Both the position numbers and the translations under genes were made by a program. A stretch of DNA of 64,000 nucleotides from Rhizobium sp. BK316 (GTDB lineage: Bacteria > Pseudomonadota > Alphaproteobacteria > Rhizobiales > Rhizobiaceae): NCBI RefSeq assembly GCF_014193695.1, contig NZ_JACHZR010000002.1, positions 434,001-498,000 on the forward strand, written 5' to 3'. Each line of letters starts with the position of its first letter. Position 1 is the first letter of the stretch. Positions 1 to 8,249 of the stretch are shown piece after piece. Below the pieces are notes generated by a model, which saw only the letters and a program-made list of their open reading frames with translations, was not told the DNA's origin and did not search any database.

Positions 1-39
1 GTCGTCCGCCAGATGCGCGCCGCAATCGAGACCGTTTAA
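1..39 (+). CDS. 3' end of an unidentified CDS (partial)
   Basis: An open frame enters from the left edge and ends at TAA, giving the C-terminal residues VVRQMRAAIETV. It converges with the alcohol dehydrogenase gene and overlaps its stop codon by a few bases. Twelve residues are too few to name a family. The short convergent overlap with a firmly called gene is typical of real neighbours, but the frame could also be chance. Confidence 0.35.
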   Translation, partial: VVRQMRAAIETV

Positions 40-1055
40 GCCGCGACCTTGATGACGGCCTTGATCAGGCCGCTCTTCTCATGCGCCCAGCGCGCAAGGT
101 CGCGCGGCGCATCGGCAAGCGTCGTGCGGTGGGTGATGAGCTTGTCGACCGGGACCAGGCCCTTGGCGATCGAATCTGCAACATGCTCGAAATCGATGCG
201 CGTCGCGTTGCGGCTGCCGATGACCATCATCTCCCGCTTGTGGAATTCCGGATCGGAAAAGCGGATATCGTCCTTCACGACGCTGACGAGCACCAGTGCG
301 CCGCCATGGGCCACAAAGCTGAAGGCTTTTTCCATCGACGGCCCATAGCCCGTCGCGTCGAACACTACATCGAAGCCATCACCATCCGTTTTCGCCTTCA
401 CGGCATCGGCTGTCCCATCATTGGCGACGATCCCTGACGCGAACCCGAAGCGTTCCGACGCCATCTGCAGCCGTTCCGCACTCGTATCCAGCAGCGTCAC
501 ATCATGACCGGCAATGCGTGAGAAGATTGCCGCGCCGAGGCCGATCGGACCTGCGCCGATAACGAGCGAGCGCGAACCGGCTGATGCCATGGAGCGACGC
601 ACGGCATGCGCTCCGATCGCCAGGAATTCGGTGGTCGCGGCCGCCTCCAGGCTCAGTCCCTTGGCGGCATAGAGATTGCTGGCCGGCACCACGATCTCCT
701 CGCAGAAAGCACCGTCCGTATGAACCCCGAGAACCTTGATATTGGTGCAGCAGTTCGGCTTGCCCTGGCGGCACGCGACGCAGCTCCCGCAAGAGAGGTA
801 AGGGTTGACGATCACGGGTGTACCAATGGCCATCGCCACCCCGTCACCGGCTTCCAGCACGGTCGCCGAGATCTCATGGCCCATGACGCGCGGATACTCG
901 AGGAACGGGTGCTTGCCCTCGAAGATGTGGTAATCCGTGCCGCAGATGCCGACATGGCTGACGGCAAGCCGTACCCAACCGGCAACAGGTTTTTCGGGAG
1001 AGGGGCGCTCGACGAGATCGAGGACGCCGGGTTCGCGGCAAAGGACTGCTTTCAT
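36..1055 (-). CDS. Zinc-dependent alcohol/sugar-acid dehydrogenase (MDR family)
   Basis: Medium-chain dehydrogenase of 339 residues, a normal length for the family. The catalytic zinc site is visible as C38 (in ICGTD) and H60-E61 (GHE). The structural zinc lobe has C89, C92, C95 and C102/C103. A Rossmann dinucleotide motif (VIGAGPIGLG) lies near residue 165. Relatives oxidise secondary hydroxyls of sugar acids and polyols, such as L-gulonate or L-galactonate type substrates. It lies downstream of the ABC permease on the same strand, separated by a hairpin. I infer a role in the sugar pathway, perhaps oxidising a 2-keto-3-deoxy sugar acid. The exact substrate cannot be read from sequence. Confidence 0.85.
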   Translation of the reverse strand: MKAVLCREPGVLDLVERPSPEKPVAGWVRLAVSHVGICGTDYHIFEGKHPFLEYPRVMGHEISATVLEAGDGVAMAIGTPVIVNPYLSCGSCVACRQGKPNCCTNIKVLGVHTDGAFCEEIVVPASNLYAAKGLSLEAAATTEFLAIGAHAVRRSMASAGSRSLVIGAGPIGLGAAIFSRIAGHDVTLLDTSAERLQMASERFGFASGIVANDGTADAVKAKTDGDGFDVVFDATGYGPSMEKAFSFVAHGGALVLVSVVKDDIRFSDPEFHKREMMVIGSRNATRIDFEHVADSIAKGLVPVDKLITHRTTLADAPRDLARWAHEKSGLIKAVIKVAA

Positions 1056-1083
1056 GGTGGTTCTCGCATTGCTGAAATGAAGA

Positions 1084-1106
1084 AAGCCGGCCCTCTGGGC
1101 CGGCTT
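1084..1106 (-). terminator. Hairpin between permease and dehydrogenase genes
   Basis: A perfect 10-bp stem (AAGCCGGCCC / GGGCCGGCTT) with a 3-nt loop sits in the short gap after the permease gene. On the minus strand it is followed by a T-rich but interrupted tract. It may act as a leaky terminator or mRNA stabiliser that lowers expression of the dehydrogenase relative to the transporter. Confidence 0.6.
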
Positions 1107-1121
1107 CGTTTTGTATCTCGC

Positions 1122-2096
1122 TCAGCCCGCCCGGCGCCGGCGAAGCTGGTCGAAATAGACGATCACGATGATCAGCAGGCCGGTAATGATGCGCTGCCAG
1201 AACGAGTTGACGTTCAGGAGGTTTGCGCCGTTGTTGATGGTCGCCAGAATGAAGGCGCCGATCAGCGGACCATGCACGGAGCCGACGGCTCCGAAGAGCG
1301 ACGTGCCGCCGATGACGGAGGAAGCGATCGCCTGCAGTTCCCAGCCGTCGGCCTGTGTCGCGTTGCCGATTGCGATACGCGAGGCGAGCAGCACGCCGAC
1401 GAAGGCGGCGAACGAGGCCGACAGGATATAGGCGAGATAGATCATCCCCTTGACGTTGACGCCGGAAAGACGCGCGGCTTCCGCATTCGAACCGACCGCG
1501 AAGAGATAGCGGCCCCAGCGGCTCAGATGCAGGAAGACGAAGGAGGGGATCGCTATCAGGATCACCATCCAGAACAGGCTGGGGATACCGAGGAAATCAG
1601 CTCGTGCGAAATTGCTGAAGCCCTCGTCGGTGATGCTGATGGTCGAGCCGTTGGTGATCAGTAGGCCGATGCCACGCAGCGATGTCAGCGTCGCCAGCGT
1701 GATGATGAAGGGCGGCAGGCCCATATGCACGATGCCGAAGCCATGGAAGGCGCCGATCGCGACACCGATTGCGAGCGTCAGCACGATCGCCCCCCAGAGC
1801 GGGACGCCGGCCTGCAGCAGCCAGGCGATGATGACGGTGCAGAAGCCGACGATTGCGCCGACAGAAAGGTCGATGCCGGCGGTGATGATGACGAAGGTCT
1901 GGCCGAGCGCCAGGATCGCCGTCATCGCGCCTTGGCGCAGCAGGTTGGAGATGTTGAGCGGCGTCCAGAAACTGGCTGTCGCGAAGCCGAGCACGATCCA
2001 GAGGAAGATCAGCAAGCCGATCAGCGTCAGGCCGAACAGGATGTTCATCTTCCGACGCGGCGGCGGCGCAACGATTTCGGTGGGGGTGACAGTCAT
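1122..2096 (-). CDS. Sugar ABC transporter permease (RbsC/CUT2 family)
   Basis: Integral membrane protein of 324 residues with about eight to ten hydrophobic segments. It carries the family-typical stretch GQTFVIITAGIDLSVGA near residues 60-80, characteristic of RbsC/XylH/RhaP permeases. It would form the inner-membrane channel of a CUT2 importer with the adjacent ATPase and periplasmic binding protein. The gene follows the ATPase gene by 27 bp on the same strand, so the two are probably cotranscribed. The proposed substrate (L-fucose or a related pentose/6-deoxyhexose) is inferred only from the neighbouring fucU-like and oxidoreductase genes. Confidence 0.92.
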   Translation of the reverse strand: MTVTPTEIVAPPPRRKMNILFGLTLIGLLIFLWIVLGFATASFWTPLNISNLLRQGAMTAILALGQTFVIITAGIDLSVGAIVGFCTVIIAWLLQAGVPLWGAIVLTLAIGVAIGAFHGFGIVHMGLPPFIITLATLTSLRGIGLLITNGSTISITDEGFSNFARADFLGIPSLFWMVILIAIPSFVFLHLSRWGRYLFAVGSNAEAARLSGVNVKGMIYLAYILSASFAAFVGVLLASRIAIGNATQADGWELQAIASSVIGGTSLFGAVGSVHGPLIGAFILATINNGANLLNVNSFWQRIITGLLIIVIVYFDQLRRRRAG

Positions 2097-2123
2097 GAGT
2101 TTTCTCCCTCTTATTCTTTTGGC

Positions 2124-3677
2124 TCAGACGCCGATCGCTTCACTGAGCACTTCTTCATGCGTCGCCGCGTGGAAATCATGGCTTGCAACGAGCTTGCCGC
2201 TGCGGAAGACGTGCAGCCGGTCGGCCAGTTCGTAGACCTCGGGCAGGTAGGAAGAGATCAGGATAATGCCGGCCCCCTCCTTCAGCAGCTTGGCGAAGAG
2301 CCGGTAGATTTCCGCCTTGGTGCCGACATCGACGCCGACGGTCGGCTCGTCGAAAATGAACAGCCGGGCGCCGTGGCTCAGCCACTTGCCGATGACGATC
2401 TTCTGCTGGTTGCCGCCCGACATGCTGGAGGCCGGAACGCGCCGGCTCGGCGTCTTGATGCTGAGATCGCGGATCTGCTTGTCGGCATTGGCCGATTCGC
2501 GCGCGTGATTGATGACCGGACCGTGGCTGAGGCGTCCGAACACCGGCAGGTTGATGTTGAGGCCGATCGGCAGGTTGAGGCAGAGCCCCTGGTCGCGCCG
2601 GCTCTCGGGCGCCAGCGCAATGCCGAGCTCCATGGCGGTGCGTTCGTTCCTGATATCGACGCGCTTGCCCATCCAGTGGATCTCGCCCGCACTTGTCGGC
2701 TGGCGCCCGTAGAGCCCGAGCGCAAATTCGCTGCGCCCGGCGCCGATCAGGCCATAGAGCCCGACGATCTGTCCTGCCTTGACGCTCAGCGACACGTCTT
2801 CGAAGCCCGGGCCGGTAAGACCCCTGACGTCGAGGATCGTCTCGCCGATCGGAATGTCTTCCTTGTGGTAGATCTGCTCGATCGAGCGGTTGATCATGAG
2901 CGCAATCAGCTCGGCGTCATTGGTTTCGCCGATGAGGCGCGTGCCGACATGCGTGCCGTCACGCAGCACCGAGACGCGGTCGGCAAGCTCGAAGACTTCC
3001 TCCATGCGGTGGCTGATATAGACGATGGTGACGCCCTCGCCCTGCAGGCGGCGGATCAGCTTGAAGAGCTGTGCGGATTCCTGCCGGGTGAGATAGGCGG
3101 TCGGCTCGTCGAAGATCAGGAACTGCGTGCCGCGCATGGCCGCGCGCGCGGTGGCAACGAGCTGCTGCTGACCGATCGTCAGTGAACTCAGAAGCGCACC
3201 GGCCGGCAGGCCGAAGCCGAGATCGTCGAGAACGGCCTGCGCCATCTTCTCCATCTGCTTCTTGCGCATGATACCGAAGCGGTTGACTTCGTCGCCGAGG
3301 AAGAGATTGGCAGCCACGGTCAGATGCCGGCAGAGCACGACCTCCTGGTGGACGGCGTTGATGCCGCGGGCGATTGCCTCGTTTGGCGTCGACAGCCCCA
3401 CCGGATGGCCGCACCACAGCACTTCGCCGGCCGTGCGGGTGATGACGCCGGTGAGCAATTTGATGAGGGTGGATTTGCCGGCGCCGTTTTCACCGACGAT
3501 GGCGTGGATTTCGCCGGCAAGGAAGGTCATGGTCGCGGGCTTCAGAGCCTGCACGTGACCGTAATTCTTCTGCAGGCCTTTCAGTTCGAGGATGGGCGAT
3601 CCGGTGGGAATTCGATTGGCTTCTTTCAGCGTCGCGCTGTCATCGTGGCGATGACTGACCTCTTCCAGTCCGACCAT
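2124..3677 (-). CDS. Sugar ABC transporter ATP-binding protein (RbsA/MglA family, twin NBD)
   Basis: CUT2-type ATPase with two nucleotide-binding domains. The first has Walker A GENGAGKST and signature LTIGQQQLV. The second has the signature MSGGNQQKIVIGKWL and Walker B LFIFDEPTVGVDVG. As usual for this family the second Walker A is degenerate (GLIGAGRSE). I chose the start at MVGLEEVS because AGGAGG lies 8 nt upstream. An ATG 33 bp further up has only weak ribosome-binding sequence. It energises uptake through the adjacent permease and lies between the binding-protein and permease genes, behind a terminator-like hairpin. Confidence 0.92.
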   Translation of the reverse strand: MVGLEEVSHRHDDSATLKEANRIPTGSPILELKGLQKNYGHVQALKPATMTFLAGEIHAIVGENGAGKSTLIKLLTGVITRTAGEVLWCGHPVGLSTPNEAIARGINAVHQEVVLCRHLTVAANLFLGDEVNRFGIMRKKQMEKMAQAVLDDLGFGLPAGALLSSLTIGQQQLVATARAAMRGTQFLIFDEPTAYLTRQESAQLFKLIRRLQGEGVTIVYISHRMEEVFELADRVSVLRDGTHVGTRLIGETNDAELIALMINRSIEQIYHKEDIPIGETILDVRGLTGPGFEDVSLSVKAGQIVGLYGLIGAGRSEFALGLYGRQPTSAGEIHWMGKRVDIRNERTAMELGIALAPESRRDQGLCLNLPIGLNINLPVFGRLSHGPVINHARESANADKQIRDLSIKTPSRRVPASSMSGGNQQKIVIGKWLSHGARLFIFDEPTVGVDVGTKAEIYRLFAKLLKEGAGIILISSYLPEVYELADRLHVFRSGKLVASHDFHAATHEEVLSEAIGV

Positions 3678-3734
3678 GGACCTCTCCTCCTCTTCTCGCT
3701 TCTGCTCCATCCCTGGTGAACCATACCATGGATG

Positions 3735-3769
3735 AAAAAAGCCGCGCCGGTTTTTGAAGCCGGCGCGGC
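3735..3769 (-). terminator. Strong hairpin between binding-protein and ATPase genes
   Basis: On the minus strand a 10-bp GC stem (GCCGCGCCGG / CCGGCGCGGC) is followed directly by six Ts, the form of an intrinsic terminator. Its place after the binding-protein gene and before the ATPase gene suggests partial termination. That would give the usual excess of periplasmic binding protein over membrane components. Confidence 0.75.
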
Positions 3770-3781
3770 CCGCCTGTCGTT

Positions 3782-4771
3782 TTACTTGATCTTCGGATTC
3801 AGCAGCGCGTCGATCTTCGGATCGGCCATATTCGCCTTGGTGACGAGGTTTGCGCCGGTATCGACATTTTCCGGAACCTTCTCGCCCTTGGACACGGCAA
3901 GAGCGGTCTTCACGCCGTCATAACCCATGCGATAGGGGTCCTGGACGACGAGGCCGGCAATCGCGCCATCCTTGAGGAAGCCGACTGTCTTGTCGTCGCT
4001 GTCGAAGCCGATGACCTTGATCTTGTCGCCGAGCTTGTTTTCGGCGATCGCCTGGCCGACACCCTGCGCCATGATGAGGTTCGAGGCGAAGACGCCGACG
4101 AGATTCGGGTTTGCCGTGATCAGGTCGGTCATCATGTTGAGGCCGGTCGTTGCCTGGCCGTCGCCGTACTTGTCGGCAATAACCTTGAGGCCCGGATGCT
4201 TGGTCTTGACCTGATCCAGGAAGCCTTCGCGGCGCTGTTCCAGCGAGCCGACGCCGGGAAGGTTGGTCAGGATGACGACTTCGCCCTCTTCCTTGCCGGT
4301 CGCTTCCTTGATGGCGGCGGCAAGACCGTCGGCAGCGATGCGCCCGCCCTGGACGTTGTCGGTCGTCAGGAACGACTTGAATGCCTTGGAGTCGGCGCCG
4401 GAGTCGATGCCGATGATCGGAACGGATTTGGCGGCTTCATCGATCGGCTTGCCGAGTGCCTTGAACTCGGTGGGGGAGATGACGATGGCGGCCGGCTTGC
4501 CGGCAACGGCGTTCTCAAGAATGCTGATCTGGCCGTTGATGTCGGATTCGGCCTGGGCGCCGAGTTCCGGCACGTTGACGCCGAGATCCTTGCCGGCCTG
4601 GCGAGCGCCGGCCAGAACGATCTGCCAGTAGAAGGACGTCGTGTCCTTGACGATGATCGGGATCGTTACCTCGGCGGCAAAGGACGCGGCCGGCATTGCC
4701 GTGGCGATGACGGCAGCGCCTGCAAGTGCCGTAAAGGCGCGGCGAGACAGAATGGATTTCACGATACTCAT
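3782..4771 (-). CDS. Periplasmic sugar-binding protein (RbsB-like)
   Basis: Type I periplasmic binding protein of 329 residues. The N-terminus has a twin-arginine-like start (SRRAFTALAG) and a signal peptide with probable cleavage after ASFA. Family features include the first strand TIPIIVKD and the C-terminal region VIGFDSDDKTVGFLKDG with QDPYRMGY, as in ribose/galactose/rhamnose-type binders. I chose the ATG preceded by GAGAGGAGAA. A longer open frame upstream would mask the signal peptide. It is the first gene of the importer unit, and a perfect 16-bp palindrome lies about 65-80 bp upstream of the start. Confidence 0.9.
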   Translation of the reverse strand: MSIVKSILSRRAFTALAGAAVIATAMPAASFAAEVTIPIIVKDTTSFYWQIVLAGARQAGKDLGVNVPELGAQAESDINGQISILENAVAGKPAAIVISPTEFKALGKPIDEAAKSVPIIGIDSGADSKAFKSFLTTDNVQGGRIAADGLAAAIKEATGKEEGEVVILTNLPGVGSLEQRREGFLDQVKTKHPGLKVIADKYGDGQATTGLNMMTDLITANPNLVGVFASNLIMAQGVGQAIAENKLGDKIKVIGFDSDDKTVGFLKDGAIAGLVVQDPYRMGYDGVKTALAVSKGEKVPENVDTGANLVTKANMADPKIDALLNPKIK

Positions 4772-4837
4772 AAGGGTTCTCCTCTCAGGGTGCGTTCTCC
4801 TCCAATGAAACCGGACCGCTGAACGCAGGCGGACGAT

Positions 4838-4860
4838 TTTTATCGATAAAAAACATTTAC
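4838..4860 (-). promoter_or_regulatory. Candidate operator of the sugar regulon (copy 1)
   Basis: Contains the perfect 16-bp palindrome TTTTTATCGATAAAAA, extended by CATTTAC. A 23-bp version with 19 identical positions lies upstream of the UxaA-family dehydratase gene. Both sites are upstream of the first gene of a minus-strand unit in this locus, so a shared repressor site is likely. The adjacent double-HTH GntR regulator is the natural candidate, but this is inference. Confidence 0.6.
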
Positions 4861-4982
4861 GATGGGAAGCTAGCCGAGGCGCAGGCAAATTGCAAGTGTG
4901 CGATTTCACCTTTTTGAGCCGCTGAATTCTCTCCCAACCACTTGTTTTCGTTTCCAATACATAAGGACCTAAAATACGGTCC

Positions 4983-5429
4983 TCAGTCGAATTGCACCTC
5001 GTGCGGGTGCACCACGCCTTTCTTCAAAATCAGGTTGCCATAGAGCCGGAACTCGGTGGTCGCAACGATATAGGCGGCCTTCCGTGCCATCTCGTAGAAG
5101 GCGAAGCGTTCCACCGATGCGATGGAAAAATCGCCGGCGCGCCGGCTGACGATTTCCTGGAATTCGGCGCAAACCTCCGGCACGGCCTTGGGATCGCCGA
5201 CCACTTCCATCCGCCATGCCGATTGCGGCACGAACGTATCGAGCGGCATGTGGGTGAGGATCGCCTCGGCCATGGCAGTGGCGCTGACGCCATCGGCCCG
5301 GATGACATCAGGCCCCATGCTGCTGGCAGGGAAATTGGCATCGGCAATAACGATATCGTCGCCATGCCCCATGCTCTTCAGCGCAGAGAGCAGGTCGGGG
5401 CCGAGAAGCGGATGAATACCTTTAAGCAT
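4983..5429 (-). CDS. fucU: L-fucose mutarotase (FucU/RbsD family)
   Basis: Small protein of 148 residues with the FucU hallmarks: MLKGIHPLLGPDLLSAL at the start, MGHGDDIVIADANFPA with the catalytic histidine region, SMGPDVIRADG, FAFYE, and the C-terminal YGNLILKKGVV. FucU enzymes interconvert anomers of L-fucose, and RbsD relatives act on ribose. The match is closer to FucU because of the SMGP..IRADG and FAFYE segments. The gene starts 9 bp after the aldo/keto reductase gene, so they are cotranscribed. A small hairpin (AGGACC/GGTCCT) overlaps its end. This gene is the main reason to assign the locus to L-fucose. Confidence 0.88.
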   Translation of the reverse strand: MLKGIHPLLGPDLLSALKSMGHGDDIVIADANFPASSMGPDVIRADGVSATAMAEAILTHMPLDTFVPQSAWRMEVVGDPKAVPEVCAEFQEIVSRRAGDFSIASVERFAFYEMARKAAYIVATTEFRLYGNLILKKGVVHPHEVQFD

Positions 5430-5438
5430 GGTGTCTCC

Positions 5439-6461
5439 TTAGACCCGCACGGCTTCTTCGCCGAGCGGTGCGGCGACCAGTGTATAGGGTTCGAATTCGG
5501 GATAGATGTCGGCGGGAAGCTGCGGTTCGAAATTTTCCATGTTGCGCGTAAGGCTCGAAGGCTTCGCCGTGCCGATCAGCACCGAGGAGACGACCGGGTC
5601 GCGCAGCGGAAACTGCAGGGCAGGGGCGGCAAGCGGCACGCCGTGACGCTTGGCCACCTCTTCCATTGCGCCGACCTTGGCGAGTACTTCCTCGGTTGCC
5701 GGCATATAATCGAAATGCGAGCCCGGCACCGGGCCGGTTGCGAGAATGCCGGAATTGAACACGCCGCCGACGACGAGCGAGGTACCCTTCTCCCGGCAGA
5801 GCGGAATGAGTTCGGCAACAGCCGACCGGTCGAGCAGGGTATAGCGACCGGCCATCAGGATCGTGTCGATGTCGGCATTGCGCATCACGTCGAGGCAGAC
5901 AGGCACCTCGTTGACGCCGAGGCCGAAAGCCTTGATCGCGCCCGAGGATTTCAGCTGTTCCAGCGCCTTGACGCCGCTATCGAGGAAATTCTTCAGATGC
6001 ACGGCATTCTTGGCCGCACCATGCGTATAGGCGCCGATGTCATGAACGAAGAGGATATCGATGCGGTTCAAGCCAAGGCGTGCATAGCTGAATTCCACCG
6101 ATCGCATGATGCCGTCATAGGAATAGTCGTAATCGGCATCGAAGGAGAGCGGATCGACATAGCTGTAGTCGGGAACGGTGCCAGTCGGCACCGGGCGCAA
6201 TAGGCGGCCGACCTTGGTGGACAGCACATAATCGTTTTCCGGCTTGTCACGCAGGAAATCGCCGACGCGCCGTTCGGCAAGTCCGAGGCCATACCACGGC
6301 GCCACATCAAAATAGCGGATGCCGTGGTCCCACGCCGTTTCCAGCGTTTCCATCGCCTGCTCGCGCGGGCAGGCGCGGTAAAGGCCGCCGAGCGCTGCCG
6401 CACCGAAACTGATTTCGGTCACCTCCAGCGCCGTCTTGCCAATTCTCCTCGTCTTCATCAT
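5439..6461 (-). CDS. Aldo/keto reductase, probable L-fucose (D-threo-aldose) 1-dehydrogenase
   Basis: AKR family TIM barrel of 340 residues. The tetrad is recognisable: D and Y in YFDVAPWYG, K in LSTKVGR, and H in LFVHDIG. The length and the LGLAERRVGDFL segment resemble D-threo-aldose/L-fucose 1-dehydrogenases. These oxidise the sugar to its lactone with NAD(P). Two adjacent ATGs follow GAGGAGGA, and the second is better spaced, so the protein may start one residue later. It lies between the UxaA-family dehydratase gene (37 bp gap) and fucU (9 bp gap). The first oxidative step of a non-phosphorylating fucose route is the inferred job. Confidence 0.85.
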   Translation of the reverse strand: MMKTRRIGKTALEVTEISFGAAALGGLYRACPREQAMETLETAWDHGIRYFDVAPWYGLGLAERRVGDFLRDKPENDYVLSTKVGRLLRPVPTGTVPDYSYVDPLSFDADYDYSYDGIMRSVEFSYARLGLNRIDILFVHDIGAYTHGAAKNAVHLKNFLDSGVKALEQLKSSGAIKAFGLGVNEVPVCLDVMRNADIDTILMAGRYTLLDRSAVAELIPLCREKGTSLVVGGVFNSGILATGPVPGSHFDYMPATEEVLAKVGAMEEVAKRHGVPLAAPALQFPLRDPVVSSVLIGTAKPSSLTRNMENFEPQLPADIYPEFEPYTLVAAPLGEEAVRV

Positions 6462-6498
6462 TCCTCCTCGTGAAGACCTGAAACTCAGTATGTTTTAT

Positions 6499-8007
6499 TT
6501 AGAGCGTGGCGCCGAGATGCCACGGAACGAATTCGTTATCGCCGTAACCGAAAATTTCGCTTTTGGTCTTCTTGCCGGAGGCCGTATCGACGATCAGATC
6601 GAAGATCTCGCGGCCCTTGCCGCTGATCGTCGCGTCACCTGTAACGATCGTGCCGCAATCGATGTCCATATCCTCTTCCATCGAGGTATAAAGCGCCGAA
6701 TTGCTGGCGAGCTTCAGCGAGGGGGCGGGCCGACAGCCGAAGCAGCTGCCGCGGCCAGTCGTGAACGCGATCATGTTCGCGCCGCCTGCTACCTGGCCGG
6801 TTGCGGAAACCGGATCGTATCCGGGCGTATCCATGAAGACGAGGCCGGGGGCCGTGACCCGCTCGGCATAACCATAGACGGCGGTCAGCGGCGAGCGGCC
6901 GCCCTTGGCAACGGCGCCGAGCGACTTTTCGAGAATGGTCGTCAGGCCGCCGCGCTTGTTGCCCGGAGACGGATTGTTGTCGAGCGATGCGCCATGCAGG
7001 GCGACATAGTCTTCCCACCAGGCGATCTTCTCATCGAGCTTCCTGGCGACCTCTTCGCTGACCGCGCGGCTGCGCAGCAGATGCTCGGCACCATAGATCT
7101 CGGAAGTTTCCGAAAGGATCGCCGTACCGCCGGCAGCCGCCAGCAGGTCGGCCGCGACACCGAGCGCCGGATTGGCGGTAATGCCCGAAAAACCGTCGGA
7201 GCCGCCGCACTGCAGCCCGATGATGATCTCGCCGATCGACATCGGCACGCGCTTTTCGCGGCCGACATCGGCGGCGATTTCGCGCAGCACGCCCATGGCG
7301 CGCTCGACCGCCCGGCGGGACCCGCCCGCGTCCTGAATGTTGAAATGCCGCTTGGAAGCGCCCGCACCGCTCTGGCCGTAAAGGGTGAGCTGATTAACCT
7401 CGCAGCCGAGCCCGATCATCAGCACGCCGCCGAAATTCACATGGCGCGTGTAGCCGGCAAGTGTGCGGTGCAGCACGTTCATGCCGTCACCCGTCGAGCT
7501 CATGCCGCAGCCCTGGTCGTGAACGATCGGCACGAAGCCGTCGATCCCGTCATAATGCGGCAGGATGGTGCGGTTGGCCTCGTCGGCGATCGCCCGACAC
7601 ACCGTGGTCGAACAGTTCACGCTGGCGATGATGCCGATATAGTTGCGTGTCGCAGCCCGCCCGTCGGCGCGGCGATAACCCATGAAGGTCCGCGCTCTGT
7701 CCTCAGCGCTCGCTTCTTCGGGAGCCGAGTTGGCGGTTGCAGCAAGGCGATCGTTTTCGAAATGCAGATTATGGCTGTGAACGTGGTCGCCGGCCTTCAC
7801 ATCATCAGTCGTGCGGCCGATCGCCTGGCCGTATTTCACGACCGGCATGCCCTGCGGAATATCGGTAAGGGCGATCTTGTGGCCGGGGTCGATCTTCTGG
7901 CGCGTCGTCACACCCGCAACATCAGATCCTTCAGCAATCGGCGCCGTCGCGACCGCGACATTGTCTCCGGCCGACAGGATGATCCAATTCTGTCTGTCCA
8001 ATTTCAT
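6499..8007 (-). CDS. UxaA-family sugar-acid dehydratase (altronate/galactarate dehydratase-like), probable L-fuconate dehydratase
   Basis: About 502 residues, the usual length for UxaA/GarD proteins. An N-terminal SAF-like region (DNVAVATAPIAEGSDV) is joined to the large C-terminal domain. The domain has conserved cysteine and GCG-type segments (VHDQGCGMS, MIGLGCEVNQ, GLQCGGSDGFSG, TTGRGSCFGCRPAP) expected to bind the catalytic metal. Known members dehydrate altronate, galactarate and, in fucose loci such as that of Campylobacter, probably fuconate. I prefer the start at MKLDRQNW because an AGGGAG precedes it. The ATG 51 bp upstream has no ribosome-binding sequence. It heads the dehydratase-AKR-fucU operon. 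The substrate is inferred. Confidence 0.85.
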   Translation of the reverse strand: MKLDRQNWIILSAGDNVAVATAPIAEGSDVAGVTTRQKIDPGHKIALTDIPQGMPVVKYGQAIGRTTDDVKAGDHVHSHNLHFENDRLAATANSAPEEASAEDRARTFMGYRRADGRAATRNYIGIIASVNCSTTVCRAIADEANRTILPHYDGIDGFVPIVHDQGCGMSSTGDGMNVLHRTLAGYTRHVNFGGVLMIGLGCEVNQLTLYGQSGAGASKRHFNIQDAGGSRRAVERAMGVLREIAADVGREKRVPMSIGEIIIGLQCGGSDGFSGITANPALGVAADLLAAAGGTAILSETSEIYGAEHLLRSRAVSEEVARKLDEKIAWWEDYVALHGASLDNNPSPGNKRGGLTTILEKSLGAVAKGGRSPLTAVYGYAERVTAPGLVFMDTPGYDPVSATGQVAGGANMIAFTTGRGSCFGCRPAPSLKLASNSALYTSMEEDMDIDCGTIVTGDATISGKGREIFDLIVDTASGKKTKSEIFGYGDNEFVPWHLGATL

Positions 8008-8068
8008 CTCCCTGACGAAACGTTCGCTTCTGCGCCCGTTACATCGACGAATGCGCATTGATTTTGTT

Positions 8069-8091
8069 TTTTATCTACAATAAACATTTTC
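8069..8091 (-). promoter_or_regulatory. Candidate operator of the sugar regulon (copy 2)
   Basis: This 23-bp AT-rich site matches the one ahead of the sugar-binding-protein gene at 19 of 23 positions in the same orientation, with shared ends TTTTATC and AAACATTT. It lies just upstream of the dehydratase gene and about 180 bp from the divergent GntR gene, as expected for a regulator controlling both directions. Confidence 0.6.
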
Positions 8092-8249
8092 AAGTCAACG
8101 GGAATATTGATCCTGTGGACGAGGGAGGCAAACGGCCGCAGGCGACCGAAAATAAGATAAAGGTCGCCTGAAGAGGCTCCTGGTCCGGCTGTACCCGTTG
8201 TTGGCAGCGGGGATCATCGCCGTATCGCTTGGGCGGAAAGCAGGGTCTG

